DNA of 14,945 bases, from positions 1-14,945 of the forward strand of contig DASVBJ010000253.1 in NCBI GenBank assembly GCA_036375895.1. Direction: 5' to 3'. Positions within the stretch are counted from its first letter, which is position 1. Every line of letters starts with the position of its first letter. The position numbers and the translations under genes were made by a program. Shown here in pieces: positions 6,046 to 12,514 of the stretch. The notes under the pieces are model-generated. The model was given only the letters and a program-made list of their open reading frames with translations. It was not told where the DNA came from and did not search any database. This stretch comes from DASVBJ01 sp036375895. Lineage in GTDB: Bacteria; Actinomycetota; Actinomycetes; JACCUZ01.

Positions 6046-6870
6046 TCACGCGAGGGCTGCGCCGCGCCCCACGAGGAGCAGGACCGCCACGGCGGCGGTC
6101 ACGATCGACAGCAGGAACGGCAGCCGTGACCCGGGGCGGCGCCCGGCGACCGCGGCCGTGGCGGCCGTGAGCACGGCGAGCCCGAGCCCGGCGTACGACC
6201 ACCAGGGCACCGGGCCACCGGGCGCCAGCGTGACCACCGCCGCCGCGCCCGCCAGGAGCAGGGCTCCCAGGCCCCGCGACGCGGCCCCGCCCAACCGTTG
6301 CGGCAGGCCGCGGACGCCCGCCGCCAGGTCGTCGTCGATGTCCGGCACGGTGTTGAGGAAGTGCGCGCCCACCCCCAGGAGCGCCCCGGCGACGACCACC
6401 CACGTCTGCGGTGCCGGGTGACCGGGCAGTCCGAGGGTGAGGAACGCCGGCAGCAGCCCGAAGCTCACGGCGTACGGCAGCCAGGACAGCAGGGTGCGCT
6501 TGAGGCCGAGGTTGTACGCCCACCCCCCGGCGACGGCACCGACGTGGGTGAGCCCGGCGACGGCCCCGCTGGCCAGGGACAGCGGCACGCACGCGGCCGC
6601 GGCGAGGGCGGCGCCCGTCGCCACGGTGCCCGTGGTGAGCCGACCGGTCGCGACCGGCTTGTCCCGCCGGCCGGCGGCGCTGTCCCGGCGCGCGTCGAGC
6701 GCGTCGTTCGACCAGCCGATCGACAGCTGGCCGGCGACCACGGCGGAGGCAACGAGCAGGCACCCGCGCAGATCCCGTCCGGCGGTGGCGGAGACGGCCG
6801 TCGCCAGCACCGTCACCGCCACGGTCGGCTCGGGGTGGCAGGCCCGCAGGAGCGGCGCTACGGGTGGCAC
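6046..6870 (-). CDS. UbiA-family membrane prenyltransferase
   Basis: The family transfers a polyprenyl chain from its diphosphate to an acceptor inside the membrane. The 274-residue protein is mostly hydrophobic, with about eight to nine helices. The two aspartate-rich magnesium/diphosphate motifs are both present: NDALDARRD at residues 55-63 and DIDDD at 177-181, followed by AAGVRGLPQRLG, as is usual for UbiA enzymes. The acceptor is not evident. Menaquinone-type MenA is possible, but the neighbours give no support, and many actinobacterial paralogues are unassigned. The start is a GTG at 6870, preceded by CATACT seven bases upstream and no strong ribosome binding site, so it may be leaderless. 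It is divergent from carD, and the lipoprotein follows on the same strand. Confidence 0.88.
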   Translation of the reverse strand: MPPVAPLLRACHPEPTVAVTVLATAVSATAGRDLRGCLLVASAVVAGQLSIGWSNDALDARRDSAAGRRDKPVATGRLTTGTVATGAALAAAACVPLSLASGAVAGLTHVGAVAGGWAYNLGLKRTLLSWLPYAVSFGLLPAFLTLGLPGHPAPQTWVVVAGALLGVGAHFLNTVPDIDDDLAAGVRGLPQRLGGAASRGLGALLLAGAAAVVTLAPGGPVPWWSYAGLGLAVLTAATAAVAGRRPGSRLPFLLSIVTAAVAVLLLVGRGAALA

Positions 6871-6877
6871 GCCGCTC

Positions 6878-6883
6878 AGTATG
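6878..6883 (-). promoter_or_regulatory. -10-like box of the UbiA-family gene
   Basis: On the minus strand CATACT is followed by exactly seven bases and then the GTG at 6870, the geometry expected for a leaderless transcript. The palindrome at 6882-6894 overlaps its upstream edge. Confidence 0.4.
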
Positions 6884-6894
6884 ACCGCTGGTCA
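6882..6894. promoter_or_regulatory. Operator-like palindrome TGACC-n3-GGTCA
   Basis: Five-base perfect arms are separated by GCT and overlap the candidate -10 of the prenyltransferase gene by two bases. The size and position fit a dimeric repressor site, but chance palindromes this short are common. Confidence 0.3.
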
Positions 6895-6920
6895 GAGCGC
6901 TGCCGGCCGCTCTCGCCCGC

Positions 6921-6941
6921 CGGAGGCACCCGATGCCTCCG
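6921..6941. other. Compact hairpin in the ubiA / carD gap
   Basis: CGGAGGCA pairs perfectly with TGCCTCCG across the five-base loop CCCGA. A second, weaker stem, 6894-6899 with 6908-6913, lies just beside it. The gap is divergent, so these would be 5' structures or binding sites rather than terminators. No function is evident. Confidence 0.4.
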
Positions 6942-7001
6942 CCGACGCAGGCGTGGGCGCCTCCCGGTCCACAGCACGACAGTGCGTCGCTGTCAAGCGC
7001 C

Positions 7002-7045
7002 TGACCTGCGTAAACGCTGCGGACTACTCGGTGAGTGACCTGCGT
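7002..7045. promoter_or_regulatory. 10-base direct repeat upstream of carD
   Basis: TGACCTGCGT occurs at 7002-7011 and 7036-7045, spaced by 34 bases start to start (about three helical turns). The second copy is also part of an inverted repeat, GTGAC-n4-GTCAC, at 7035-7048 just before the carD -10. This may be a regulator site. Confidence 0.35.
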
Positions 7046-7053
7046 CACCGTGT

Positions 7054-7059
7054 TACCCT
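7054..7059 (+). promoter_or_regulatory. Extended -10 promoter of carD
   Basis: TACCCT preceded by TGT forms an extended -10 (TGN-TANNNT). Transcription would begin near 7066, leaving a leader of about 21 bases that holds the AAAGGGG ribosome binding site at about 7069-7075, some 11 bases before the ATG. Confidence 0.45.
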
Positions 7060-7086
7060 GTAAGCCGCGAAAGGGGTCAGTGACAC

Positions 7087-7569
7087 ATGACGTTCAAGGT
7101 CGGCGAGACGGTGGTCTACCCCCATCACGGGGCCGCACTCATCGAGTCCATCGAGACTCGGACGATCAAGGGCGAGGACAAGCTGTATCTCGTCCTCAAG
7201 GTCGCCCAGGGCGACCTGACGGTCCGGGTCCCCGCCGACAACGTCGACCTCGTCGGGGTCCGTGACGTGGTCGGCCAGGACGGTCTGGACCGGGTGTTCG
7301 AGGTGCTCCGCGCCCCCTACACCGAGGAGCCGACGAACTGGTCGCGCCGCTACAAGGCCAACCTCGAGAAGCTCGCCTCCGGTGACGTGATCAAGGTCGC
7401 CGAGGTCGTGCGCGACCTGTGGCGCCGCGACAAGGACCGCGGCCTGTCCGCCGGCGAGAAGCGCATGCTCGCCAAGGCGCGCCAGATCCTCGTCAGCGAG
7501 CTGGCCCTCGCTGAGCACACCAACGAGGACAAGGCCGAGACGATCCTCGACGAGGTCCTCGCGTCCTGA
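7087..7569 (+). CDS. carD: RNA polymerase-binding transcription factor CarD
   Basis: CarD binds the RNA polymerase beta subunit and stabilises open promoter complexes, notably at rRNA promoters; it is essential in mycobacteria. The 160-residue length is standard. The N-terminal Tudor-like RNA-polymerase-interaction domain (about 1-60) includes VGETVVYPHHGAALIESIET and LKVAQGDLTVRVP. The helical C-terminal domain has EPTNWSRRYKANLEKLASGD, with the Trp known to wedge into the upstream edge of the bubble, then VRDLWRRDKDRGLSAGEKRM and AETILDEVL. Similarity to the M. tuberculosis protein, from memory, is very high throughout. The ATG has a good ribosome binding site and an extended -10 promoter upstream. 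The next gene begins after 65 bases and has its own likely promoter. Confidence 0.98.
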   Translation: MTFKVGETVVYPHHGAALIESIETRTIKGEDKLYLVLKVAQGDLTVRVPADNVDLVGVRDVVGQDGLDRVFEVLRAPYTEEPTNWSRRYKANLEKLASGDVIKVAEVVRDLWRRDKDRGLSAGEKRMLAKARQILVSELALAEHTNEDKAETILDEVLAS

Positions 7570-7597
7570 GTACTCCCGTGCGGTGCCGCTGACCCCC

Positions 7598-7603
7598 TAA
7601 GGT
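7598..7603 (+). promoter_or_regulatory. Possible -10 box of the PIN-TRAM gene
   Basis: TAAGGT fits TANNNT and lies 29 bases after the carD stop. It would give a leader of about 25 bases containing the GGAGG at 7625-7629. No clear -35 is seen. Confidence 0.35.
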
Positions 7604-7634
7604 CGGCGCACGGACCGGGCACACGGAGGTGTTC

Positions 7635-8732
7635 ATGGCGCCGCGGCTGGTCCGCGTCCCCAACGCGGTGGTCGAGCTGCTGCGGCTGTGCATCGTCGTC
7701 TTCTTCGCCGGGCTCGGCTACTACGTGGCGGGCCTGGTCGACGACGGGCGGGGGCCGCTGCTCGGCTCGTTCAGCGTCCTGGGCATCGGCATCATCCTCG
7801 GGTCGGCCATCGGCTACGTGCTGGGCGGGGTGATCGGCCGGAGCACGGTCACGGCGGTCGGCAGTGCGGAGGCCGGCCTGCGCGACACCCCGGCCGAGCA
7901 GATCGTGGCCGGCGTCATGGGCGCGGTCGTGGGCGTGCTCGTCGCCGCCGGCATCACCTGGCCCATCTTCCTCGTCAACCGGCCGGTCCTCACGATCCCC
8001 GTCTTCGCCTTCGTCATGGTGACCCTGGGTCTTCTCGGCTACCGGCTCGGCACCAGCAAGCGGGACGCCGTCCTCGGCCTGTTCGGGCCGCGAGTGGGCC
8101 TGTCGGCGCCGCCCACCCCGGCGGCGGCGCTGCCGCGCATCGTCGACACCTCGGTGGCCATCGACGGGCGCATCGTCGACGTCGTCCGGGCCGGGTTCCT
8201 GCACGGCCGGATGCTCGTGCCCTCGCCGGTCCTCGCGGAGCTGCAGGGCCTCGCGGACGCCGGCGACGACCTGCGTCGCCACCGCGGTCGCCGCGGCCTC
8301 GAGATCCTCGAGACGCTGCGGCGCGAGCCCGGAGTCGGCGTCGAGGTGCTCGACGACGAGGTGCCGGCCGTCGCCGAGGTCGACGCCAAGCTGGTGCGGC
8401 TGTGCCTGGACCGCCAGGCGGCGCTGCTGACCCTCGACACCAACCTCGCCAAGGCCGCTGCCCTCGCCGGCGTCCGCGTCCTCAACCTGCACGCGCTCGC
8501 CCTGGCGCTGCGCCCGCCCGTCGGCGCCGGCGACGAGGTGGGCGTCCTGCTGATCAAGCCGGGCAAGGAGCCGGGCCAGGCCGTGGGCTACCTCGACGAC
8601 GGCACGATGGTGGTCGTCGAGCGTGCCCGCGACGTCATCGGCCGGGAGGTGACGGTGCAGGTGACGAGCGTGCTCACGACCGCCAACGGTCGACTGGTCT
8701 TCGCCCGGCCTGTGGCGCAGGACCGCACGTGA
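7635..8732 (+). CDS. Membrane-anchored PIN-TRAM domain protein (YacL family)
   Basis: The 365-residue protein joins four N-terminal membrane helices (about residues 9-27, 39-63, 86-108 and 113-135) to a cytoplasmic PIN nuclease-like domain and a C-terminal TRAM RNA-binding domain. The PIN acidic residues are visible in IVDTSVAIDGR (Asp171), VLAELQGLAD, VDAKLVRLC and LTLDTNLAKAA, so a metal-dependent RNase site looks intact. TRAM spans about 295-360 (GVLLIKPGKEPGQAVGYLDDGTMVVVE). The domain layout is that of Bacillus YacL and its actinobacterial relatives next to carD and ispD; its RNA target is unknown. ATG 7635 is preferred over GTG 7629 because GGAGG at 7625-7629 is spaced five bases from the ATG and would overlap the GTG. 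Its stop overlaps the ispD start. Confidence 0.93.
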   Translation: MAPRLVRVPNAVVELLRLCIVVFFAGLGYYVAGLVDDGRGPLLGSFSVLGIGIILGSAIGYVLGGVIGRSTVTAVGSAEAGLRDTPAEQIVAGVMGAVVGVLVAAGITWPIFLVNRPVLTIPVFAFVMVTLGLLGYRLGTSKRDAVLGLFGPRVGLSAPPTPAAALPRIVDTSVAIDGRIVDVVRAGFLHGRMLVPSPVLAELQGLADAGDDLRRHRGRRGLEILETLRREPGVGVEVLDDEVPAVAEVDAKLVRLCLDRQAALLTLDTNLAKAAALAGVRVLNLHALALALRPPVGAGDEVGVLLIKPGKEPGQAVGYLDDGTMVVVERARDVIGREVTVQVTSVLTTANGRLVFARPVAQDRT

Positions 8733-9442
8733 CCGTGCCCGGGCTGCCGGTGACGGCCGCCATCGTCCCGGCCGCGGGGCGCGGCGAGCGCCTCGGCCCC
8801 GGCGCTCCGAAGGCCCTGCGCCTGCTCGGCGGAGCGCCGCTGCTCGTGCACGCCGTGCGGGCGCTGGCCCGCGCGCGCTCGGTCGACCTCGTCGTGGTGG
8901 CGGCGCCGCCGGACCAGGTCGAGGAGGTCCGGGGCCTGCTCGCCGACCATCACGCGGGTGCGGCGCTCTCCGTCGTCGCGGGTGGCCGGTCCCGGCAGGA
9001 GTCGGTACGCCGGGCGCTGGCCAGCCTGCCCGATGCGGTGACGACCGTGCTCGTCCACGACGCGGCGCGCCCGCTCGCGCCGGTCGAGCTCGTCGACGTG
9101 GTGGCCGGTGCTGTCCGGGCGGGGGCCGACGCGGTCGTGCCGGTGGTGCCGGTCGCCGACACGGTGAAGCGGGTCGTCGACGAGTGCGTGGTCGAGACGG
9201 TCGACCGGGAGACGCTGCGTGCCGTGCAGACGCCGCAGGGCTTCGAGCGCAGCGTGCTCGAGGCCGCCCACCTCGACGCCGGCCCCGACGAGGCGACCGA
9301 CGACGCCGCCCTGGTGGAGCGGCTCGGCCACGTCGTGCACGTCGTGCCCGGCGCCGAGGAGGCGTTCAAGGTGACCCGTCCGATCGACCTGCTCCTCGCC
9401 GAGGCCGTGCTGACGCGCCGCCGGGCCGATGGCGTCCGCTGA
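8729..9442 (+). CDS. ispD: 2-C-methyl-D-erythritol 4-phosphate cytidylyltransferase
   Basis: It joins CTP and methylerythritol phosphate, the third step of the MEP isoprenoid pathway. The protein is 237 residues. The nucleotide-binding loop IVPAAGRGERLGPGAPKALR has the catalytic Arg21 and Lys28, matching Arg20 and Lys27 of the E. coli enzyme. VHDAARPLAPVELV, VPVADTVKRV, LRAVQTPQGFER and ATDDAALVERLG follow in the family order. GTG 8729 overlaps the stop of the PIN-TRAM gene (GTGA), with AGGA six bases before it; GTG codons at 8735 and 8750 are possible but less well placed. The frame remains open upstream through the PIN-TRAM gene, but that part is a shadow. The end overlaps ispF by 14 bases, so translation is likely coupled. 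Confidence 0.96.
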   Translation: MTVPGLPVTAAIVPAAGRGERLGPGAPKALRLLGGAPLLVHAVRALARARSVDLVVVAAPPDQVEEVRGLLADHHAGAALSVVAGGRSRQESVRRALASLPDAVTTVLVHDAARPLAPVELVDVVAGAVRAGADAVVPVVPVADTVKRVVDECVVETVDRETLRAVQTPQGFERSVLEAAHLDAGPDEATDDAALVERLGHVVHVVPGAEEAFKVTRPIDLLLAEAVLTRRRADGVR

Positions 9443-9941
9443 CGCCGGCGGCCGGCTGCCGCGGGTGGGCACCGGCGTGGACGTGCACCCGTTCGAGGAG
9501 GGCCGGACCCTGCGGGTCGCCGGCCTCGAGTGGCCCGGCGAGACGGGCCTGGCCGGCCACTCGGACGGTGACGTGGCCGCTCACGCCGCCTGCGACGCGC
9601 TGCTGTCCGCCGCCGGCCTCGGCGACCTCGGTGCGGTCTTCGGGACGTCCGACCCACGGTGGTCCGGCGCACACGGCACCGCCCTGTTGGCAGAGACGGC
9701 CCGGCTGGTGCGTGCCGCCGGCTTCGAGATCGGCAACGTCGCCGTCCAGGTCATCGGCAACCGGCCCAAGATCGGCCCGCGGCGCGCCGAGGCGGAGGCC
9801 GCGCTCGGTGCGGCCTGCGGCGCCCCGGTGTCGGTGGCGGCGACCACGACCGACGGTCTCGGGCTGACCGGCCGGGGCGAGGGACTCGCTGCGATCGCGA
9901 CAGCGCTGGTCGTCCGCAGCGGCGGTAGCGCGTCCACCTGA
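9429..9941 (+). CDS. ispF: 2-C-methyl-D-erythritol 2,4-cyclodiphosphate synthase
   Basis: It forms the cyclic diphosphate in the MEP pathway and acts as a homotrimer with zinc. The 170-residue product has the metal ligands Asp18 and His20 in GVDVHPF, and His52 in HSDGDVAAHAACDALLSA, whose HSD segment also binds substrate. DLGAVFGTSDPRW, VQVIGNRPKI and the C-terminal TTTDGLGLTGRGEGLAAIA complete the family pattern. It has a slightly long N-terminus (about ten residues before the first strand). The ATG lies within the end of ispD, which codes for the cytidylyltransferase; in some bacteria the two are fused, but here they are separate overlapping frames. The intervening MEP enzyme, IspE, is not in the window. 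An 18-bp inverted repeat begins 12 bases after the stop. Confidence 0.97.
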   Translation: MASADAGGRLPRVGTGVDVHPFEEGRTLRVAGLEWPGETGLAGHSDGDVAAHAACDALLSAAGLGDLGAVFGTSDPRWSGAHGTALLAETARLVRAAGFEIGNVAVQVIGNRPKIGPRRAEAEAALGAACGAPVSVAATTTDGLGLTGRGEGLAAIATALVVRSGGSAST

Positions 9942-9953
9942 TCTCATGCCGGC

Positions 9954-10033
9954 CGTACCGACCGGCACACATGACCCGGCGAAATCTGGCCCGATGGCCG
10001 CGGAAACCCCGACTCTGTGTGCCGGTCGGTACG
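9954..10033. repeat. 18-bp perfect inverted repeat between ispF and cysS
   Basis: CGTACCGACCGGCACACA at 9954-9971 is the exact reverse complement of 10016-10033, leaving a 44-base loop. It begins 12 bases after the ispF stop and ends 43 bases before the cysS -10. It could be the ispF terminator (there is no T tract), an operator, or the remnant of a small inverted-repeat element. A GC-rich imperfect stem follows at about 10033-10058. Confidence 0.6.
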
Positions 10034-10076
10034 CGACGCCCGCGCCGGAGCGGGTCGCGCGCGTCGGGGCACCCCG

Positions 10077-10082
10077 TACCCT
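10077..10082 (+). promoter_or_regulatory. -10 box for a leaderless cysS transcript
   Basis: TACCCT, the same hexamer as at carD, is followed by exactly six bases and then the GTG of cysS, with no ribosome binding site between. The transcript start should fall at or next to the start codon. Confidence 0.5.
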
Positions 10083-10088
10083 TGACCG

Positions 10089-11522
10089 GTGAGCCTGCGC
10101 CTCTACGACACCGCCACCCGAGCGGTCCGCGACTTCGAGCCCCTGCACGAGGGACGGGTCGGCATCTACCACTGCGGGCTCACCGTGCAGTCGGAGCCGC
10201 ACGTCGGGCACATCCGCAAGGAGGTCGTCTTCGACGTGCTGCGGCGCTGGCTCGAGCACTCCGGCTTCGACGTCACGATCATCGCCAACGTCACCGACAT
10301 CGACGACAAGATCCTGGCCAAGTCGGCCGAGGCCGGCCGTGCCTGGTGGGCGCACGCCTATGCCAACGAGCGGGCGCTCAACCGGGCCTACGACGTGCTC
10401 GGCTGCGAGCCGCCGACCTACGAGCCGCGGGCCACCGGCCACATCCCCGAGATGGTCGAGCTGACCGCCGAGCTGATCGAGCGGGGCCACGCCTACCCCG
10501 CGGCGGACGGGTCGGGCGACGTCTACTTCGACGTCCGCTCCTGGCCGTCGTACGGCGAGCTGTCGCGGCAGCGCATCGAGGACATGGAGCCGGCCGCCGA
10601 CGCCGACCCGCGCGGCAAGCGCGACCCGCGCGACTTCGCGCTGTGGAAGGGACACAAGCCCGACGAGCCGGAGACCGCGTCCTGGCCGTCGCCGTGGGGC
10701 CGCGGCCGGCCGGGTTGGCACCTCGAGTGCTCGGCGATGGCGGCGAAGTACCTCGGCCACGAGTTCGACATCCACGGCGGCGGCATCGACCTGCGCTTCC
10801 CCCACCACGAGAACGAGATCGCCCAGTCGAAGGCGGCCGGACAGGCGTTCGCCCGCTACTGGATGCACAACGCCTGGGTCACCACGTCGGGCGAGAAGAT
10901 GAGCAAGTCCCTCGGCAACCAGCTGCTCGTCTCCGAGGTGGTCAAGCGGGTCCGGCCGATCGAGCTGCGCTACTACCTGGTGGCGCCGCACTACCGGTCG
11001 CACGTGGAGTTCTCCTTCGAGTCCCTCGACGAGGCGGCGACGGCGTTCCGCCGCATCGAGGGCTACGTCGTACGAGCGAGCGAGGTGACCGGTCCGGTCG
11101 ACCCGGCGGCCGCGCCCGTGTGCGCCGAGTTCGTCGAGGCCATGGACGACGATCTCGGGGTGCCCGCCGCGCTGGCGGCGCTGCAGGACGTCGTCCGCGA
11201 GGGCAACAAGCTGCTGGTCGACGGTGACTCGGCCGCGCTCCGGGGCAACCTGGCGGCCGTGCGCCACATGCTCGGCGTCCTGGGCCTCGACCCGCTCGCC
11301 GAGCCGTGGGTGTCGGCGGCCGCCCCGAGCGCCGGCCTGCACGACGTGGTCGACCACCTGGTCGCGGTGGCCCTCGAGGAGCGGTCCGCCGCGCGGGCCC
11401 GCAAGGACTTCGAGGCCGCCGACCGCATCCGCGACCGCCTCGCGGCGGCCGGAGTCACCGTCGAGGACACCCCCGCGGGTCCGCGCTGGACCCTCACCAC
11501 CGAGCACCGGAGCGGACACTGA
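10089..11522 (+). CDS. cysS: Cysteine--tRNA ligase
   Basis: It charges tRNA-Cys in the cytoplasm as a class I synthetase that recognises cysteine through a bound zinc. The 477-residue length is standard. Zinc ligand Cys29 is in YHCGLTV, the HIGH-type ATP motif is HVGH at residues 38-41, and VTDIDDKILAKS follows. GRPGWHLECSAM and HGGGIDLRFPHHENEIAQS give the other zinc and substrate residues, and GEKMSKSLGN is the KMSKS loop. The C-terminus carries the DALR-like anticodon region. The first motif reads GLTVQSEPH instead of the common GPTVYDxxH, a mild variant. The start is GTG with a -10-like box six bases upstream. MshC, the related mycothiol ligase, is excluded by the full C-terminal region and the overall match to CysS. 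The stop overlaps the methyltransferase start by one base. Confidence 0.97.
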   Translation: MSLRLYDTATRAVRDFEPLHEGRVGIYHCGLTVQSEPHVGHIRKEVVFDVLRRWLEHSGFDVTIIANVTDIDDKILAKSAEAGRAWWAHAYANERALNRAYDVLGCEPPTYEPRATGHIPEMVELTAELIERGHAYPAADGSGDVYFDVRSWPSYGELSRQRIEDMEPAADADPRGKRDPRDFALWKGHKPDEPETASWPSPWGRGRPGWHLECSAMAAKYLGHEFDIHGGGIDLRFPHHENEIAQSKAAGQAFARYWMHNAWVTTSGEKMSKSLGNQLLVSEVVKRVRPIELRYYLVAPHYRSHVEFSFESLDEAATAFRRIEGYVVRASEVTGPVDPAAAPVCAEFVEAMDDDLGVPAALAALQDVVREGNKLLVDGDSAALRGNLAAVRHMLGVLGLDPLAEPWVSAAAPSAGLHDVVDHLVAVALEERSAARARKDFEAADRIRDRLAAAGVTVEDTPAGPRWTLTTEHRSGH

Positions 11523-12514
11523 TGGCGGGCAACAGCCAGCGACGGGGCGCGATGCGCAAGTCCGGGTCGAAGAAGGGGCAGGTCGTCGGCAGCGGCGGCC
11601 AGAAGCGCAGGGGCCTGCGGGGCAAGGGCCCGACCCCGCCGGCGGCGGAGCGGGAGAGCCACCCGGCGCGGCGCCGGGCGGCTGCGGCGGCAAAGCGAGC
11701 GGCCGCATCCGGCCGGGGTGGTGGGGGCCGCGGCAGCGGTTCGCGGTCGGCCGCCACGCGCTCGCGGACCGGTCACGACGGCCCGGAGACGGTCGCCGGC
11801 CGCAACCCGGTGGTGGAGGCGCTGCGCGCCGGCGTGCCGGCGACGGCGCTGTTCGTGGCCGAGCGCATCGACGGCGACGACCGCGTGCGGGAGGCGCTCA
11901 AGCTCGCGAGCGGCGCGGGCATCCCCCTGCTGGAGGCGCCGCGGCACGAGCTCGACCGGCTCACGGGCGGCGCGCTGCACCAGGGGCTGGCCCTGCAGGT
12001 CCCGGCCTACTCCTACGCCCACCCCGACGACCTGCTCCGGCGGGCGACCGACGCCGGCGAGGTGCCCCTGGTGGTCGCCCTCGACGGGGTGACCGACCCG
12101 CGCAACCTGGGCGCGGTCGTGCGCTCCGCGGCGGCGTTCGGCGCGCACGGCGTACTCGTGCCGGAGCGTCGCGCGGCCGGCATGACCGCGGCCGCGTGGA
12201 AGACCTCGGCCGGTGCGGCTGCGCGGGTCCCGGTGGCCCGCGCCACCAACCTCAACCGGGCGCTGCAGTCCTATCGCGACGCCGGCGTCTTCGTCGTCGG
12301 GCTGGACGCCGACGGCACCGTCGACGTGGACGCGCTCGAGGTCGCGACCGACCCGATCGTGCTCGTCGTCGGCTCGGAGGGGAAGGGCCTGTCCCGGCTG
12401 GTGAGGGAGTCGTGCGACCTCGTCGCCGGCATCCCCATCACCGGTGCCGAGTCGCTCAACGCCGGTGTCGCCGCCGGTATCGCGCTCTACGAGGTCGCCC
12501 GCAAGCGCCGCTAG
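11522..12514 (+). CDS. rlmB: 23S rRNA 2'-O-methyltransferase, TrmH/RlmB family
   Basis: This SPOUT-fold enzyme uses S-adenosylmethionine to methylate a ribose in 23S rRNA; the E. coli RlmB target is G2251, and the exact site here is not provable. The protein is 330 residues. Residues 1-95 are a basic, Gly/Ala/Arg/Lys-rich, probably disordered extension. A substrate-binding domain begins at about 98 (GRNPVVEALRAG). The catalytic SPOUT motifs are DGVTDPRNLGAVVRSA (Asn195), VLVVGSEGKGLSRLV and IPITGAESLNAGVAAGIALYE, forming the trefoil knot. ATG 11522 shares one base with the cysS stop (TGATG), and GGAGCGG lies just upstream. A cysS-rlmB operon is therefore likely. Its TAG stop overlaps the opposing DUF4032 stop. 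Confidence 0.93.
   Translation: MAGNSQRRGAMRKSGSKKGQVVGSGGQKRRGLRGKGPTPPAAERESHPARRRAAAAAKRAAASGRGGGGRGSGSRSAATRSRTGHDGPETVAGRNPVVEALRAGVPATALFVAERIDGDDRVREALKLASGAGIPLLEAPRHELDRLTGGALHQGLALQVPAYSYAHPDDLLRRATDAGEVPLVVALDGVTDPRNLGAVVRSAAAFGAHGVLVPERRAAGMTAAAWKTSAGAAARVPVARATNLNRALQSYRDAGVFVVGLDADGTVDVDALEVATDPIVLVVGSEGKGLSRLVRESCDLVAGIPITGAESLNAGVAAGIALYEVARKRR

Noticed and set aside
7935..7990. Frameshift in the membrane part of the PIN-TRAM gene
   Set aside because: The frame is continuous, and the hydrophobic segments and PIN motifs read through without a break.
7688..9442. Possible fusion of an upstream domain to IspD, because the frame is open for 584 codons
   Set aside because: The part before 8729 is an Arg/Pro-rich shadow of the PIN-TRAM gene, and a GTG with AGGA sits at the expected IspD start.
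9429..9442. Bifunctional IspDF
   Set aside because: The two genes are in different frames and overlap by 14 bases with their own stop and start.
9954..10088. T-box or other riboswitch in front of cysS
   Set aside because: The predicted transcript starts at the GTG, so this region would not be in the cysS mRNA, and I see no T-box sequence.
9366..11708. 780-codon open frame on the minus strand opposite ispF and cysS
   Set aside because: It covers two confidently identified genes; high GC suppresses stop codons in the opposite frames.
11522..11806. Repetitive basic N-terminus of the methyltransferase as a sign of frameshift or fusion
   Set aside because: Basic disordered extensions are usual in actinobacterial members of this family, and the frame joins smoothly to the catalytic domain.
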